A stretch of DNA of 64,000 nucleotides, taken from Azospirillum rugosum (GTDB lineage Bacteria > Pseudomonadota > Alphaproteobacteria > Azospirillales > Azospirillaceae). The translations under genes were made by a program, and so were the position numbers. Shown here piece by piece: positions 8,254 to 16,524 of the stretch. The stretch lies in assembly GCF_017876155.1 (NCBI RefSeq), contig NZ_JAGINP010000003.1, positions 1 through 64,000 on the forward strand, written 5' to 3'. The notes below the pieces were generated by a model. The model saw nothing but the letters and a program-made list of their open reading frames with translations, searched no databases and was not told where the DNA came from. Position 1 is the stretch's first letter. Every line of letters begins with the position of its first letter.

Positions 8254-8877
8254 GGTCAAACCAGTCCTTCTGATTCATTCGCTTTGCGAAAATTTTGAAG
8301 CCGCATGTGTCAGGGCGTGGCCGGTTCTGGACGTCCCAAGCTGGACGTCCCAAGCTGGACGTCCCAAGCTGGACGTCCTTGCCGGTCCCCGGCCCTTGCG
8401 GGGCGCGGTCATTCGCGCGTATTCCCGCGGCCCTGGCCTTGCGGGTATCGATTTTTCCCTGTCCGTCCTGTCGGTGCGCAACGGTTCGGCAGGCGGCCCG
8501 GATCATGGGCAGCGCGTGCGCGCCGTCGGCGTCACGCCCGGCGAACGGACATCGTCAAGGGAAGGGCTAGGATGGAATTTCGGTTCCGGTCGCCATTGCC
8601 GGGAACTCCTGTCTGCTGTCCCAAAAGGGGCTGCCGCGCCGATGCACCGTTCGTCTTGCCGGCTGCGGCAAGGGCAAGAACGGTGCTGCCCGGTGTGACC
8701 CCATTCGTGAAACCAGCATAGACCGACCCGTTGGGGCGAAAGTCGGTCATGTTTGTGTATAATTTTTGGGATCCGGAAGGTATTTTGCCCGGCGTGCCGG
8801 CCGCGACACACCCAAAAATGCCACAACGGGGCACGTTTGGCGCACCATCAGCCGCTCCTGCATCAGGCCCTTCACGC
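8254..8877. other. Long intergenic region without a supported gene
   Basis: About 620 bp between two minus-strand genes. It contains the 14-bp tandem repeat at 8327-8378, the leader of the beta-helix gene, and an isolated TGTGTATAAT extended -10-like box (TATAAT at 8758-8763, plus strand) with no gene downstream of it. Open frames in both directions lack ribosome-binding sites and domain similarity. Confidence 0.6.
8327..8378. repeat. 14-bp tandem repeat upstream of the beta-helix gene
   Basis: The unit CTGGACGTCCCAAG occurs three times exactly (8327, 8341, 8355) plus a partial fourth copy of ten bases (8369-8378). Each unit contains the palindrome GGACGTCC. It begins 74 bp upstream of the beta-helix start codon, inside its likely leader or promoter region, so it could be a multi-site operator or a slippage-prone phase-variable spacer. 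Confidence 0.85.
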
Positions 8878-9153
8878 TCAGAACTGGGTGGCGGGTTCCT
8901 CCGGCGGGTTCGCCGCCGTGCGCGCCCTCGGCTGGGCGGAATGCGGCCCGGCCGGCCAGCCGAGCGCCTGGACGACCCGGCGGGCGGTGTCCGGATCGGG
9001 GAAACAGGCCAGGACGGAGATGCGGCCGTCCGGAAGGAAGCGGAAGCGCAGCCGGGGCGGGGCGGCGTCAAGCTCCTCCACCCGGCACCAGAGCTTGGCC
9101 AGAGCGCTCTCCGCCTCGGTCACGGAGATTCCCCGCAGACTGATCCTGACCAT
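8878..9153 (-). CDS. Small hypothetical protein
   Basis: A 91-aa protein starting MVRISLRGISVTEAES. The ATG has an excellent GGAGGGGG directly upstream, better than the more upstream in-frame ATG. The sequence suggests a small alpha/beta domain (LRFRFLPDGRISVLACF, then DPDTARRVVQALGW) with a disordered Pro/Ala-rich tail. No signal peptide and no recognised family. Confidence 0.6.
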   Translation of the reverse strand: MVRISLRGISVTEAESALAKLWCRVEELDAAPPRLRFRFLPDGRISVLACFPDPDTARRVVQALGWPAGPHSAQPRARTAANPPEEPATQF

Positions 9154-9796
9154 GCCACCCCCTCCCTGATCGTGGCTCCCGTCCCTTTTCATCGTTCGTC
9201 GCGGCCATCTCCGTGGCCTGGCGTTTCGGCACGAACCGGCGTGCTCATTCCGTGGTCAAGCGGAAGGCGCCGCCGAAAAAATCATCGCCGTTTTCCGCAG
9301 CAGGATGGAAAACGGGCCGGATTGATCACCGGCGATACTGTGGCCGCAAGTCAAGCAGCCGACACTCCACGGCTTCGGTCGATGCCGACGGCACATAAGT
9401 CTGCGTTGCCCGCAGGGCGTTGGACCGCAACAGTGGCGTGACAGTAAAAACAGGACGATGTTCGAAGCGATTTTCGGCCGATTTCGTAGCGTCCATCGCA
9501 GGCGTCCTCGCCAACGTTGCACGGCGTACCCATCTCCGGCGCAAACCCGCATCAGACGCCGGACTTCTGCACGTGAGATCGTTTTTTGCCCACCGAGTGG
9601 ACGATGTTGTCTGTGTGATGCATAAAAAAGCGTCACGCATCATCGCCAAAGCGCGCGGCATCTGACAATTGGCCTTTCGTAACCAACGCTTTTTCATCCG
9701 ATTGCTTGGAGTGGCTATGCGATTGCGCCGGATGCAACGCTTCGGTGCCATACGAAAACGCGATCGGCGGGCGCCAACTCAACGGAGACCTGCGAT
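9154..9796. other. Intergenic region without a supported gene, lower GC
   Basis: About 640 bp between the small gene starting at 9153 and the stop of the second beta-helix gene. Base composition is visibly less GC-rich than its neighbours. A 126-codon minus-strand frame is open (9256-9636) but has no ribosome-binding site and a composition unlike real proteins here. I see no clear promoter, RNA gene or repeat. Confidence 0.5.
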
Positions 9797-10954
9797 TTAT
9801 CCCGAACTCGGCCGCTTCGGCGGAATGGGCGCCGTCGCGCCGACCGGAGGCCCGCGATGCGAGAAGGCCCCGATGTCCACCGCCCCGTCCCGCGGAACGC
9901 CGTCCCGGTCCGTCGGCGGGGCCGCGGCGGCGGTGCCGGTCCCGATCGCGGGGGATCCCGGGCCCGGACGGTAGTCGCCGCCGCCATCCCGCGCGTAGTG
10001 CCGGAAACCGGGATCGGCGGCGATGGTTCCGGTCGCCGTCAGGCCGTTCTGCAGCCGGATGTCAGTGCCGTTCCCGTAGACGAGGTTCGTCATGTAGCGG
10101 TTGTTCCTGCCGGTTTCCCCGCCTTCCACGATGCCGTAGCCGCGGTTGTCGAAGACGATGTTGTTGGCGAAGGTGATGTTGTCGGCCGGTCCCCGGTGGC
10201 GATAATGCTCGTTCGCCCCGATCCAGGCGCCGATGTGGTTCTGGAACAGGGTGTTGTTGACGATCACGAGGTCGCGCGCGTCGTGCCACAGGTGGATGCC
10301 GGCGCCGGCGTTGTTGTGGGCGAGGTTGTTGGCGATCAGGCCGGTCGTGCTGTGATAGAGGCCGTGCACCAGCCGGCTCTTCGTGTTGGGCGGGCCGATC
10401 CGGAAGACCTCGTTGTTGCGCAAGGTGATGTTCGTGCCGCCGTAATAGCCGTCGCCGTAGATGCCGGCCCCACCGCGGCCGTTCAGGAAGGTGCCGATGT
10501 CGTGCACCTTCGCGTTCTGCACGACCGAATCGCTGCCGGTCGTGTAGAGCCCGATGCGGAAGGTCGATCCCGACACCGCGAACCCGTCGATGACGACACC
10601 GGCGCCGCGGTTGTCCCAAGCGATGTCTGGGGCGATGTCGGCGCCGCCCGGCGGCGGCTCGATCCGCGCCCCCCACGGGACGTCGGACCGGTAGGTCACG
10701 CCGTCGGCCGTGGTCTTGAAGCCGCCGGGGTAGAGGCCCGGCGCCACATGGACCGTCATCCCCGGCCGCGCCGCCGCCGCCGCCTTCGCGATGGAGCGGA
10801 AGGGAGCCTCCCGCGTTCCGGGATTGCCGTCCGACCCCTCGTCATCCACGAACAGGTCGCCCGCCGCCCTGCCGTCCGAGGGCAGGGCGATCGCCAATCC
10901 CAGGACCGACAGGGCGACCAGAAGGGAACGGCGGCTCGGCGTCAGGCTCATCAT
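9797..10954 (-). CDS. Secreted right-handed beta-helix protein (paralog of 6181)
   Basis: A 385-aa protein. N-terminal signal MMSLTPSRRSLLVALSVLG contains a twin-arginine-like SRRSLL motif, so Tat or Sec export to the periplasm is likely. The mature part matches the beta-helix of the protein at 6181 nearly end to end (SGSTFRIGLYTTGSDSVVQ, GAGIHLWHDARDLVIVNNT, GAWIGANEHY) and ends with the same SPAI...GAVDIGAF closing motif, but it lacks the C-terminal modules. It sits 10 bp from the stop of the wzc-like gene, last in that minus-strand unit, which ties it to polysaccharide work: a lyase, epimerase-like or binding role is possible. Confidence 0.85.
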   Translation of the reverse strand: MMSLTPSRRSLLVALSVLGLAIALPSDGRAAGDLFVDDEGSDGNPGTREAPFRSIAKAAAAARPGMTVHVAPGLYPGGFKTTADGVTYRSDVPWGARIEPPPGGADIAPDIAWDNRGAGVVIDGFAVSGSTFRIGLYTTGSDSVVQNAKVHDIGTFLNGRGGAGIYGDGYYGGTNITLRNNEVFRIGPPNTKSRLVHGLYHSTTGLIANNLAHNNAGAGIHLWHDARDLVIVNNTLFQNHIGAWIGANEHYRHRGPADNITFANNIVFDNRGYGIVEGGETGRNNRYMTNLVYGNGTDIRLQNGLTATGTIAADPGFRHYARDGGGDYRPGPGSPAIGTGTAAAAPPTDRDGVPRDGAVDIGAFSHRGPPVGATAPIPPKRPSSG

Positions 10955-10964
10955 GCGCCGGCCC

Positions 10965-13259
10965 TCAGTTCGTGTAGTATTTGCGGAAGCCTGGAGAAAA
11001 GACCTCCGAGTCGGAGTAGCCGTAGACGCTGTACTTGCGCCCGTCCACCTGCGACAGGACGATGCCGTCCACCGGGACGTTGTCGTCGGACAGGCGTTGC
11101 AGGGCCGTCGCCAGTGTGGAGGAGTGGGTGGACCGCCAGCGGACGATCATCAGCGTCCGGTCGACCAGCCGCGCCAGGATGTTGGAGTCGTAGACCGCCA
11201 GCACCGGCGGCGAGTCGATGATGACGTTGTCGTAGTGGAGCGCCAGTTCCCCGACCAGATCCTGCATCCGGCGCGATTGCAGCACGTCGGACGACGCGCC
11301 CCGGGCGTGGCCGGCGGCGATCACGTGCGTGCCGGTGGCCTCGTCGCGCTGGATCACATCCTCCAGCCCAAGCCCCTCCTCGATGCATTCGGCGAGGCCT
11401 GGCCCGCGCTGGAGCCCGAAGATGCGGTGGAGCATCGGCGCGCGCAGGTCGGCGTCCAGGATGATCGTCCGCCGGCCGGACAGCGACAGCATGCGGGCGA
11501 GGGAGGAGGCGGTGCTGCTCTTCCCCTCGCCGGACACGGCCGAGGTGATCAGCATGACCTTGGCCGAGGCCGGCCCGCACGCGCCCGACCGCAGGGCGAT
11601 GGTGCGCAGATGCTCCTGGAAGGAGGTGTCGCCGCCGTTCAGCACCTCGGCGGCCGGCGGACCGCGCCGGCCCCTGGAGCCTGTGCGTCGGCGGATCACC
11701 GGCAGCGTGCCGATGACGCGCAGCGGGGTCATGCGGCGCAGCTGCGACGTGCTCTGGATCGTGTTGTCGGCGCGCTCCAGCATCACGGCCAGGATGCCGC
11801 CGCCGCCCGCGGCCATGATCACGGCGGTCGCCATGATTGCCAGGGTCGGCGGGTAGCTGGCGCGGCGCGGCACCACCGCCTGGGACAGCACTTCCGTATC
11901 GGCGCCGCGGTTCCTCAGATAGTCGATCTGCGCGTTGACGCTGTTGAGACGCGCGGTCAGCTGCGGCATCAGCGCCCGCTTGGCCTCCACCTCGCGCTCC
12001 ATGACGCCGACGTCCACCTGCGCGGCGTTGGCCTTGGCCATCTGGTCCTTCAACTGGTCCACCTGGCGATGCAGCCCTTCCTCGGTCGCCTTGCCGATGG
12101 CGACGGCGTTCAGCCGCGCGGTCTGGATCTTGTTCATCTCCTCGGCCAGCTTGGCGCGGATGTCGCGCAGCTCCTGCCGGGCAGCCTGCATCTGCGGGTG
12201 GTTTTCCTGGTAGCGCAGCGCCAGCTGCCCGGCGCGCGCGGTCGCCACGGCCTGCGCCTCCTGCAGGCGCTGGATCAGGGATGAGCCGAGCACCTGAGCC
12301 GCCGCCTGCAGATCGCCGGCGTTGCGCAGCTGCTGCGCCTCGGCGAACTGCGCCTCCGCCCGCACGCGTTCGGCGGTGGCCGCCATCAGCTGGCGGCTCA
12401 GCTCGGCCAGCCGCTCCTCCAGCGCGCGGGTGCCGTTGGCGGACAGGCCGAGCGACAGCTTCCGCTCGTCGACCTTGCGTTCCGAATCCTGGATGTCGTG
12501 GTTCAGCGCCGCGATTTCCTGCGTCAGGCTGGCGACGAGCGCTTCCGCCCCGGCCAGGTCGCGGGCCCGTTTCCGGTCGATGAAGGCTTCCGCGATGGTG
12601 TTGGCGATCAGGGTCGAGCGCTGCGCGTCCTCCGAATAGAAGCGGATGCCCACGACTCGCGAGGCGTCGGCGGAGGAGGTCTCCAAACGGCGCTGGAAGC
12701 GCTCGATCACCTCGTTGCGGATGCGGTCGGGCGTCCAGTCCTCCGGCTGCTTCTGTGTCAGGGCGGCGATGGGGGCGGCGAGCGCATCGGGAAGGGGTTC
12801 CGCCCAGGACGCGATCGTCGTGCGCGCCGTGTCCGCAAGCCGATCGAGCTGCGAGGGCGGCCGCAGGGCGGGGTTGAATTCCGCCAGCTGGTCGAGCTGC
12901 AGGCGGTTCACCACGGCGTCGGCCAGCTCGCGGGAGCGGATCACGGCGATCTCGTTCTTGCGCGCCGTCTCCTCCGACGGAAGCATCGTCCCGATCTGGG
13001 TCGGCGTGCCCATCGGCGTCAGCTCGCGCGGCTTGAACATGATGCCGGCCTCCGCCTCATAGAGCGGCGTCATGAGCCGGGTCGCCAGGAAAGCCAGCAG
13101 GGCGACGCCCGCGACCACGAGGGCGATCAGCCCCTTCCGGCGTTTCAGCGCCGCCACGGTGTCGATCTCGCCGCCCCCGCCACCCGAGCCGTCGGCATCC
13201 TGGACCACATAGGGCGCCGGATCGCGGACGCCTGCGGGCACGATCTCGAACTGATCCAT
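10965..13259 (-). CDS. wzc: Wzc-like polysaccharide co-polymerase with tyrosine autokinase domain
   Basis: A 764-aa inner-membrane protein. TM1 is about residues 50-70 (GLIALVVAGVALLAFLATRL), then a Wzz domain and a long coiled-coil periplasmic region (about 200-440) ending in a Pro-rich PRRASYPPT motif and TM2. The C-terminal BY-kinase domain has Walker A GEGKSS (K580), Walker A' IILDADLRAP and Walker B VIIDSPP, plus a tyrosine cluster at the end (Y743, Y746, Y748, Y761, Y762). It regulates chain length and export in Wzx/Wzy systems. GAGGAAG precedes the ATG; a GATAAGAAAAG motif lies about 50 bp upstream. No Wza exporter gene is in the window. Confidence 0.93.
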   Translation of the reverse strand: MDQFEIVPAGVRDPAPYVVQDADGSGGGGGEIDTVAALKRRKGLIALVVAGVALLAFLATRLMTPLYEAEAGIMFKPRELTPMGTPTQIGTMLPSEETARKNEIAVIRSRELADAVVNRLQLDQLAEFNPALRPPSQLDRLADTARTTIASWAEPLPDALAAPIAALTQKQPEDWTPDRIRNEVIERFQRRLETSSADASRVVGIRFYSEDAQRSTLIANTIAEAFIDRKRARDLAGAEALVASLTQEIAALNHDIQDSERKVDERKLSLGLSANGTRALEERLAELSRQLMAATAERVRAEAQFAEAQQLRNAGDLQAAAQVLGSSLIQRLQEAQAVATARAGQLALRYQENHPQMQAARQELRDIRAKLAEEMNKIQTARLNAVAIGKATEEGLHRQVDQLKDQMAKANAAQVDVGVMEREVEAKRALMPQLTARLNSVNAQIDYLRNRGADTEVLSQAVVPRRASYPPTLAIMATAVIMAAGGGGILAVMLERADNTIQSTSQLRRMTPLRVIGTLPVIRRRTGSRGRRGPPAAEVLNGGDTSFQEHLRTIALRSGACGPASAKVMLITSAVSGEGKSSTASSLARMLSLSGRRTIILDADLRAPMLHRIFGLQRGPGLAECIEEGLGLEDVIQRDEATGTHVIAAGHARGASSDVLQSRRMQDLVGELALHYDNVIIDSPPVLAVYDSNILARLVDRTLMIVRWRSTHSSTLATALQRLSDDNVPVDGIVLSQVDGRKYSVYGYSDSEVFSPGFRKYYTN

Positions 13260-13725
13260 TGGCTTCCTCTTTCCCCGTCATGGAAGGCACGGTGCCGGCC
13301 GTCGTCTTTTCTTATCGATGAAATCGCGCGCACTCGGGCGGGCGCCGATCTGATTCCACGTTTGCGCCGGTTTTCGGAGAGTAAGACGCAAGAAAATGAA
13401 CCGAAAGCGAAAAAAGAGGTTACATCCGGGACGCAACGCCGCCCTAAAGCGTGGTATGGCGCGGTCACGGGGAGCGGCCTCCTGCCACTTTCTTTCCGCG
13501 TTCTGCACTGCGAAAACGCGACCCATCCCTCATCCTAACGCGCCTTATGCTTACATCCAGCGAGCGTGTTTACACCACCCGTTATCGATAGCATAAGAAA
13601 GCAAGACGGCAAGACGCCCCGTGGCGTCGCCGGGGCGTGGCATCGCCGCCCCGACCATATGCGGCTCTCTCCCGGACGGGTCGCTCACGACAACGACCGG
13701 ATCACGGCACAGGAGGAGGGGAGGA
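13260..13725. promoter_or_regulatory. Divergent regulatory region between wzc and the EPS biosynthesis genes
   Basis: This 466-bp AT-richer gap separates divergent units. On the minus strand GATAAGAAAAG (13316-13306) precedes wzc. On the plus strand AGCATAAGAAAGCAA (13590-13604) precedes the nucleotidyltransferase and is identical over 15 bases to 30281-30295. CTTATGC (13544-13550) is the inverted partner of GCATAAG (13591-13597). TTTACA at 13569 could be a -35. The region looks like the main control site of the locus; see the TAAGA motif finding. Confidence 0.6.
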
Positions 13726-14448
13726 ATGAAGGGTGTCATTCAATGCGGTGGCAAGGGAATGCGGCTGCGACCCTACACCATGGTCCTGCCGAAGCCTCTC
13801 ATGCCCGTTGGATCGAAGCCGGTCCTGGAATTGCTGCTGAAGTGGCTGCGCCGCAACGGCGTGCAGGAGGTGTTCATCACCACCGGCTACCTGGGCCACC
13901 TGATCCGCACGGTCTGCGGCGACGGGCGGCAGTGGGGCCTGCGCATCCGCTACACCGAGGAGTTGGAACCGCTCGGCACCGTCGGCGCGCTCCGCCTGCT
14001 GCGGGAAGAGCTGGACGAGACCTTCCTGGTCATCAACGGCGACGTGCTGACCGACCTGAACATCGCGGCATTGGCCGACTTCCACCGCCGGCAGGAAACG
14101 ATGCTGACCATCGCCACGGCCAGCCGGACCATCCAGACCGACTTCGGCATCATCGAGGAAAAGGGCAACCGCGTCGTCCGCTTCCAGGAAAAGCCCACCC
14201 TGACCCACCTCGTCAGCATGGGCGTCTACTGCATGGAGCCGGACATCCTGTCCTACATCCCGGACGGGGTCGCCTTCGGCTTCGACAACCTGATGCACGC
14301 CATGCTGGCCGCGCAGGAATCGGTCAGCACCTTCCAGCACGGCGGCCTGTGGCTCGACATCGGGCGGGTCGAGGACTTCCAGAAGGTGCAGGAGATGGCC
14401 TGGGACGAGCAGTGGCCGGCGGCCTACGAGACGCGCGTGGTCGCGTGA
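13726..14448 (+). CDS. Sugar-nucleotidyltransferase (NTP_transferase family)
   Basis: A 240-aa enzyme that should couple a sugar 1-phosphate to an NTP. The start MKGVIQCGGKGMRLRPYT carries the GGxGxRLxPxT nucleotide loop, followed by PKPLMPVGSKPVLE, the NGDVLTDLN metal/sugar motif and FQEKPTLTHLVSMGVY. It is the short form without a left-handed helix or isomerase domain, so mannose-1-P guanylyl- or glucose-1-P uridylyl/thymidylyl transfer are all possible. The ribosome-binding site AGGAGGAGGGGAGG is very strong and rules out the longer frame. First gene of the plus-strand polysaccharide operon. Confidence 0.9.
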   Translation: MKGVIQCGGKGMRLRPYTMVLPKPLMPVGSKPVLELLLKWLRRNGVQEVFITTGYLGHLIRTVCGDGRQWGLRIRYTEELEPLGTVGALRLLREELDETFLVINGDVLTDLNIAALADFHRRQETMLTIATASRTIQTDFGIIEEKGNRVVRFQEKPTLTHLVSMGVYCMEPDILSYIPDGVAFGFDNLMHAMLAAQESVSTFQHGGLWLDIGRVEDFQKVQEMAWDEQWPAAYETRVVA

Positions 14449-14503
14449 TGGCCGATCCACTCATGCCTGTACTGAATTCTGCTGGCCTGCGGAGAAGACC
14501 ATC

Positions 14504-15655
14504 ATGCTTCTGGTAGCCGAGCCGACCCTCGGTGAGGAGGAAAAGGCCGCCCTTGCGGCCGTCATCGACAGCGGCTGGATCACCATGGGCGACCGGGTGG
14601 CCGCGTTCGAGAAGGCGTTCGCCGCCGCGCACGGTGTGGCCGACGCCGTGGCCGTCGGGTCCTGCACCGCGGGCCTTCACCTCGTCCTGGAAAGCCTCGG
14701 CATCGGGCCGGGCGACGAGGTGCTGGTGCCCGCGATGACCTTCGTCGCCACCGCCAACGCCGTGCTGCACGCCGGTGCGACGCCGGTCTTCGTGGACATC
14801 GAGGCGCTCGACCGGCCGCTGATGGCGCCGGACGACGCCAAGGACAAACTCACCGCCCGCACCAGGGCGGTGATCCTGGTGGACTACGCCGGCACGTTGC
14901 CTGATCCCGACCTGTGGCGGGCCTTCGCCGCCGCGCACGGCCTGCGCTTGATCGAGGACGCCGCGCACGCCGCCGGGGCCGAGGGCGCCGGGGCGATCGG
15001 CGATGCCGGCGTTTTCAGCTTCTACGGCAACAAGAACATGACGACCGCCGAGGGCGGCATGGTCTTCGCCCGCGACCCGGCTGTGCTGGAACGAATCCGC
15101 CGGCTGCGCGGGCACGGCATGACCAGCAGCACCCGCCAGCGCCTGAGCGGGCACGCGCAGGGCTACGACGTCACGATGCTCGGCTACAACCACCGGATGG
15201 ACGAACTGCGCGCCGCGGTCGGCCTGGTCCAGCTCGCCAAGCTGCCGGCATGGAACGCCAAAAGGCGGGCGCTCACCGAGGCCTACCGGCAGCGGTTGCG
15301 GCGCGCGTGCCCGGACGTGCTCGTACCCTTCGCCGACAATCAACCGTCCTCCAACCACATCCTGCCGGTCCTTCTGCCGGAAGGCGCCGACCGGGAGACG
15401 GTGATGGACGCCCTGCGCGCGGACGGCATCCAGACCAGCGTCCATTACGCGCCGGTGCATCTCTTCACACTCTACCGGGAGCGCTGCCCGGACGTCGCGC
15501 TGCCGCTGACCGAGGAATTCGCCCGGCGCGAGCTGACCCTGCCCCTGCACCCGAAGATGGAGGACGCGCAGGTGGACACGGTGGTGCAGGCGCTGGCCGA
15601 TGCGCTGTCCAGGGCGGACGTCCGCGGCGTGGCGGAACTGGAGGGGTCGGAATGA
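14504..15655 (+). CDS. DegT/DnrJ/EryC1/StrS sugar aminotransferase
   Basis: A 383-aa PLP-dependent enzyme that aminates a keto-sugar nucleotide. PLP lysine K177 lies in FYGNKNMTTAEGG, preceded by the LIEDAAHAAGA Asp motif and the substrate loop GSCTAGLHLVL. The nearest relatives I recognise are PseC/VioA/DesV-type enzymes. GGAGAAG precedes the ATG. Its stop overlaps the start of the sugar transferase (ATGA), so the two are translationally coupled. The keto-sugar it uses is not determined; the dehydratase that would make it is not obvious nearby. Confidence 0.92.
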   Translation: MLLVAEPTLGEEEKAALAAVIDSGWITMGDRVAAFEKAFAAAHGVADAVAVGSCTAGLHLVLESLGIGPGDEVLVPAMTFVATANAVLHAGATPVFVDIEALDRPLMAPDDAKDKLTARTRAVILVDYAGTLPDPDLWRAFAAAHGLRLIEDAAHAAGAEGAGAIGDAGVFSFYGNKNMTTAEGGMVFARDPAVLERIRRLRGHGMTSSTRQRLSGHAQGYDVTMLGYNHRMDELRAAVGLVQLAKLPAWNAKRRALTEAYRQRLRRACPDVLVPFADNQPSSNHILPVLLPEGADRETVMDALRADGIQTSVHYAPVHLFTLYRERCPDVALPLTEEFARRELTLPLHPKMEDAQVDTVVQALADALSRADVRGVAELEGSE

Positions 15656-16377
15656 CCAGCGAGTCCCAATTCCGCGAAGGGCCGGCCGCCGCCCTCAGCC
15701 CGGAGGCGGCCGTGCGCCGGGTGTTCGACATCATCACGGCGCTGGCCGGCATCCTCTGCTTCCTGCCGGTCCTGATCCCGGTCATCATCGCCATCAAGCT
15801 CGACTCGCCCGGCCCGATTTTCTTTTCGCAGCCGCGGCTGGGGCAGCATGGCCGTCTTTTCCGCCTCTACAAGTTCCGGAAGTTCCGCGACGGCTCCGGC
15901 GGGCGGGCGGTGACGCTGAAGAACGACGAGCGCATGACCCGTGTCGGTCGCTTTCTGGAGCGTACGAAGATCGACGAGGTCCCCCAGCTCTGGAACGTGC
16001 TGAAAGGGGACATGGCGATCGTCGGGCCGCGGCCGGAGACGCTGGACTTCGCCGACTGCTTCCAGGGCGGCTTCCGCGCCGTGCTCGACCACCGGCCGGG
16101 CATCTTCGGCCCCAACCAGGTGTATTTCCGCAACGAGGGCGCGCTGTTCCCCGCCAAGGCGGATCCGCACGAATTCTACGTCACCGTCCTGTTCCCGGCG
16201 AAGGCGCGGGCCGACCTGCATTATTTCCCGCGGCGCACCCTCGCGCAGGACGCCCTGTGGGTGGTTCGCGGCCTCCTGGCGGTCTTCGGCCTGGGCCTGC
16301 CCGCGGGATCCCCGCTGGAACGCTTCCGCATGCCGGAGGGGCGCATGCCGGAAAACCGGGCGTCCATTCGGGACTAG
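15652..16377 (+). CDS. Initiating undecaprenyl-phosphate sugar-phosphate transferase (short, PglC-like)
   Basis: A 241-aa membrane enzyme that loads the first sugar phosphate onto the lipid carrier. One hydrophobic segment (FDIITALAGILCFLPVLIPV, residues about 25-45) precedes SPGPIFFSQPRLGQHG and YKFRKFR. The catalytic KIDEVPQLWNVLKGDMAIVGPRPET (split here: KIDEVPQLWNVL then GDMAIVGPRPET) matches the family. It is the short form without the multi-TM N-terminal domain of WbaP. It overlaps the aminotransferase gene by four bases, which suggests the aminated sugar is the first sugar of the repeat unit. Confidence 0.92.
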   Translation: MTSESQFREGPAAALSPEAAVRRVFDIITALAGILCFLPVLIPVIIAIKLDSPGPIFFSQPRLGQHGRLFRLYKFRKFRDGSGGRAVTLKNDERMTRVGRFLERTKIDEVPQLWNVLKGDMAIVGPRPETLDFADCFQGGFRAVLDHRPGIFGPNQVYFRNEGALFPAKADPHEFYVTVLFPAKARADLHYFPRRTLAQDALWVVRGLLAVFGLGLPAGSPLERFRMPEGRMPENRASIRD

Positions 16378-16524
16378 CCCCACGCGGGCCCGGGCCACTC
16401 CTTTTCCTTCCGACCCCGGCCCCGTCAATAAGATAAGATAGTGGCGCGATCGAAAGCGCCGAAAAACAAAAACGCAACCAGCGCCGCCGGCGCGCCCGGC
16501 GGACCGCAGCGCAGGAAACGTCAC

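Noticed and set aside
6199..8298. A 699-codon plus-strand frame opposite the beta-helix gene
   Set aside because: The translation is a Val/His/Arg-rich shadow with no ribosome-binding site; the minus strand encodes a clear beta-helix protein.
8252..8698. A 148-codon plus-strand ORF overlapping the 14-bp repeats
   Set aside because: Starts inside the ribosome-binding region of the beta-helix gene, has no own ribosome-binding site, and the repeat makes a meaningless peptide.
8758..8763. TATAAT with upstream TGTG as promoter of a small RNA
   Set aside because: No spaced -35, no terminator downstream and no gene; kept only as a note in the intergenic entry.
9256..9636. A 126-codon minus-strand ORF in the intergenic region
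   Set aside because: No ribosome-binding site, Cys/Arg-rich composition without recognisable structure, and overlapping frames are open as well.
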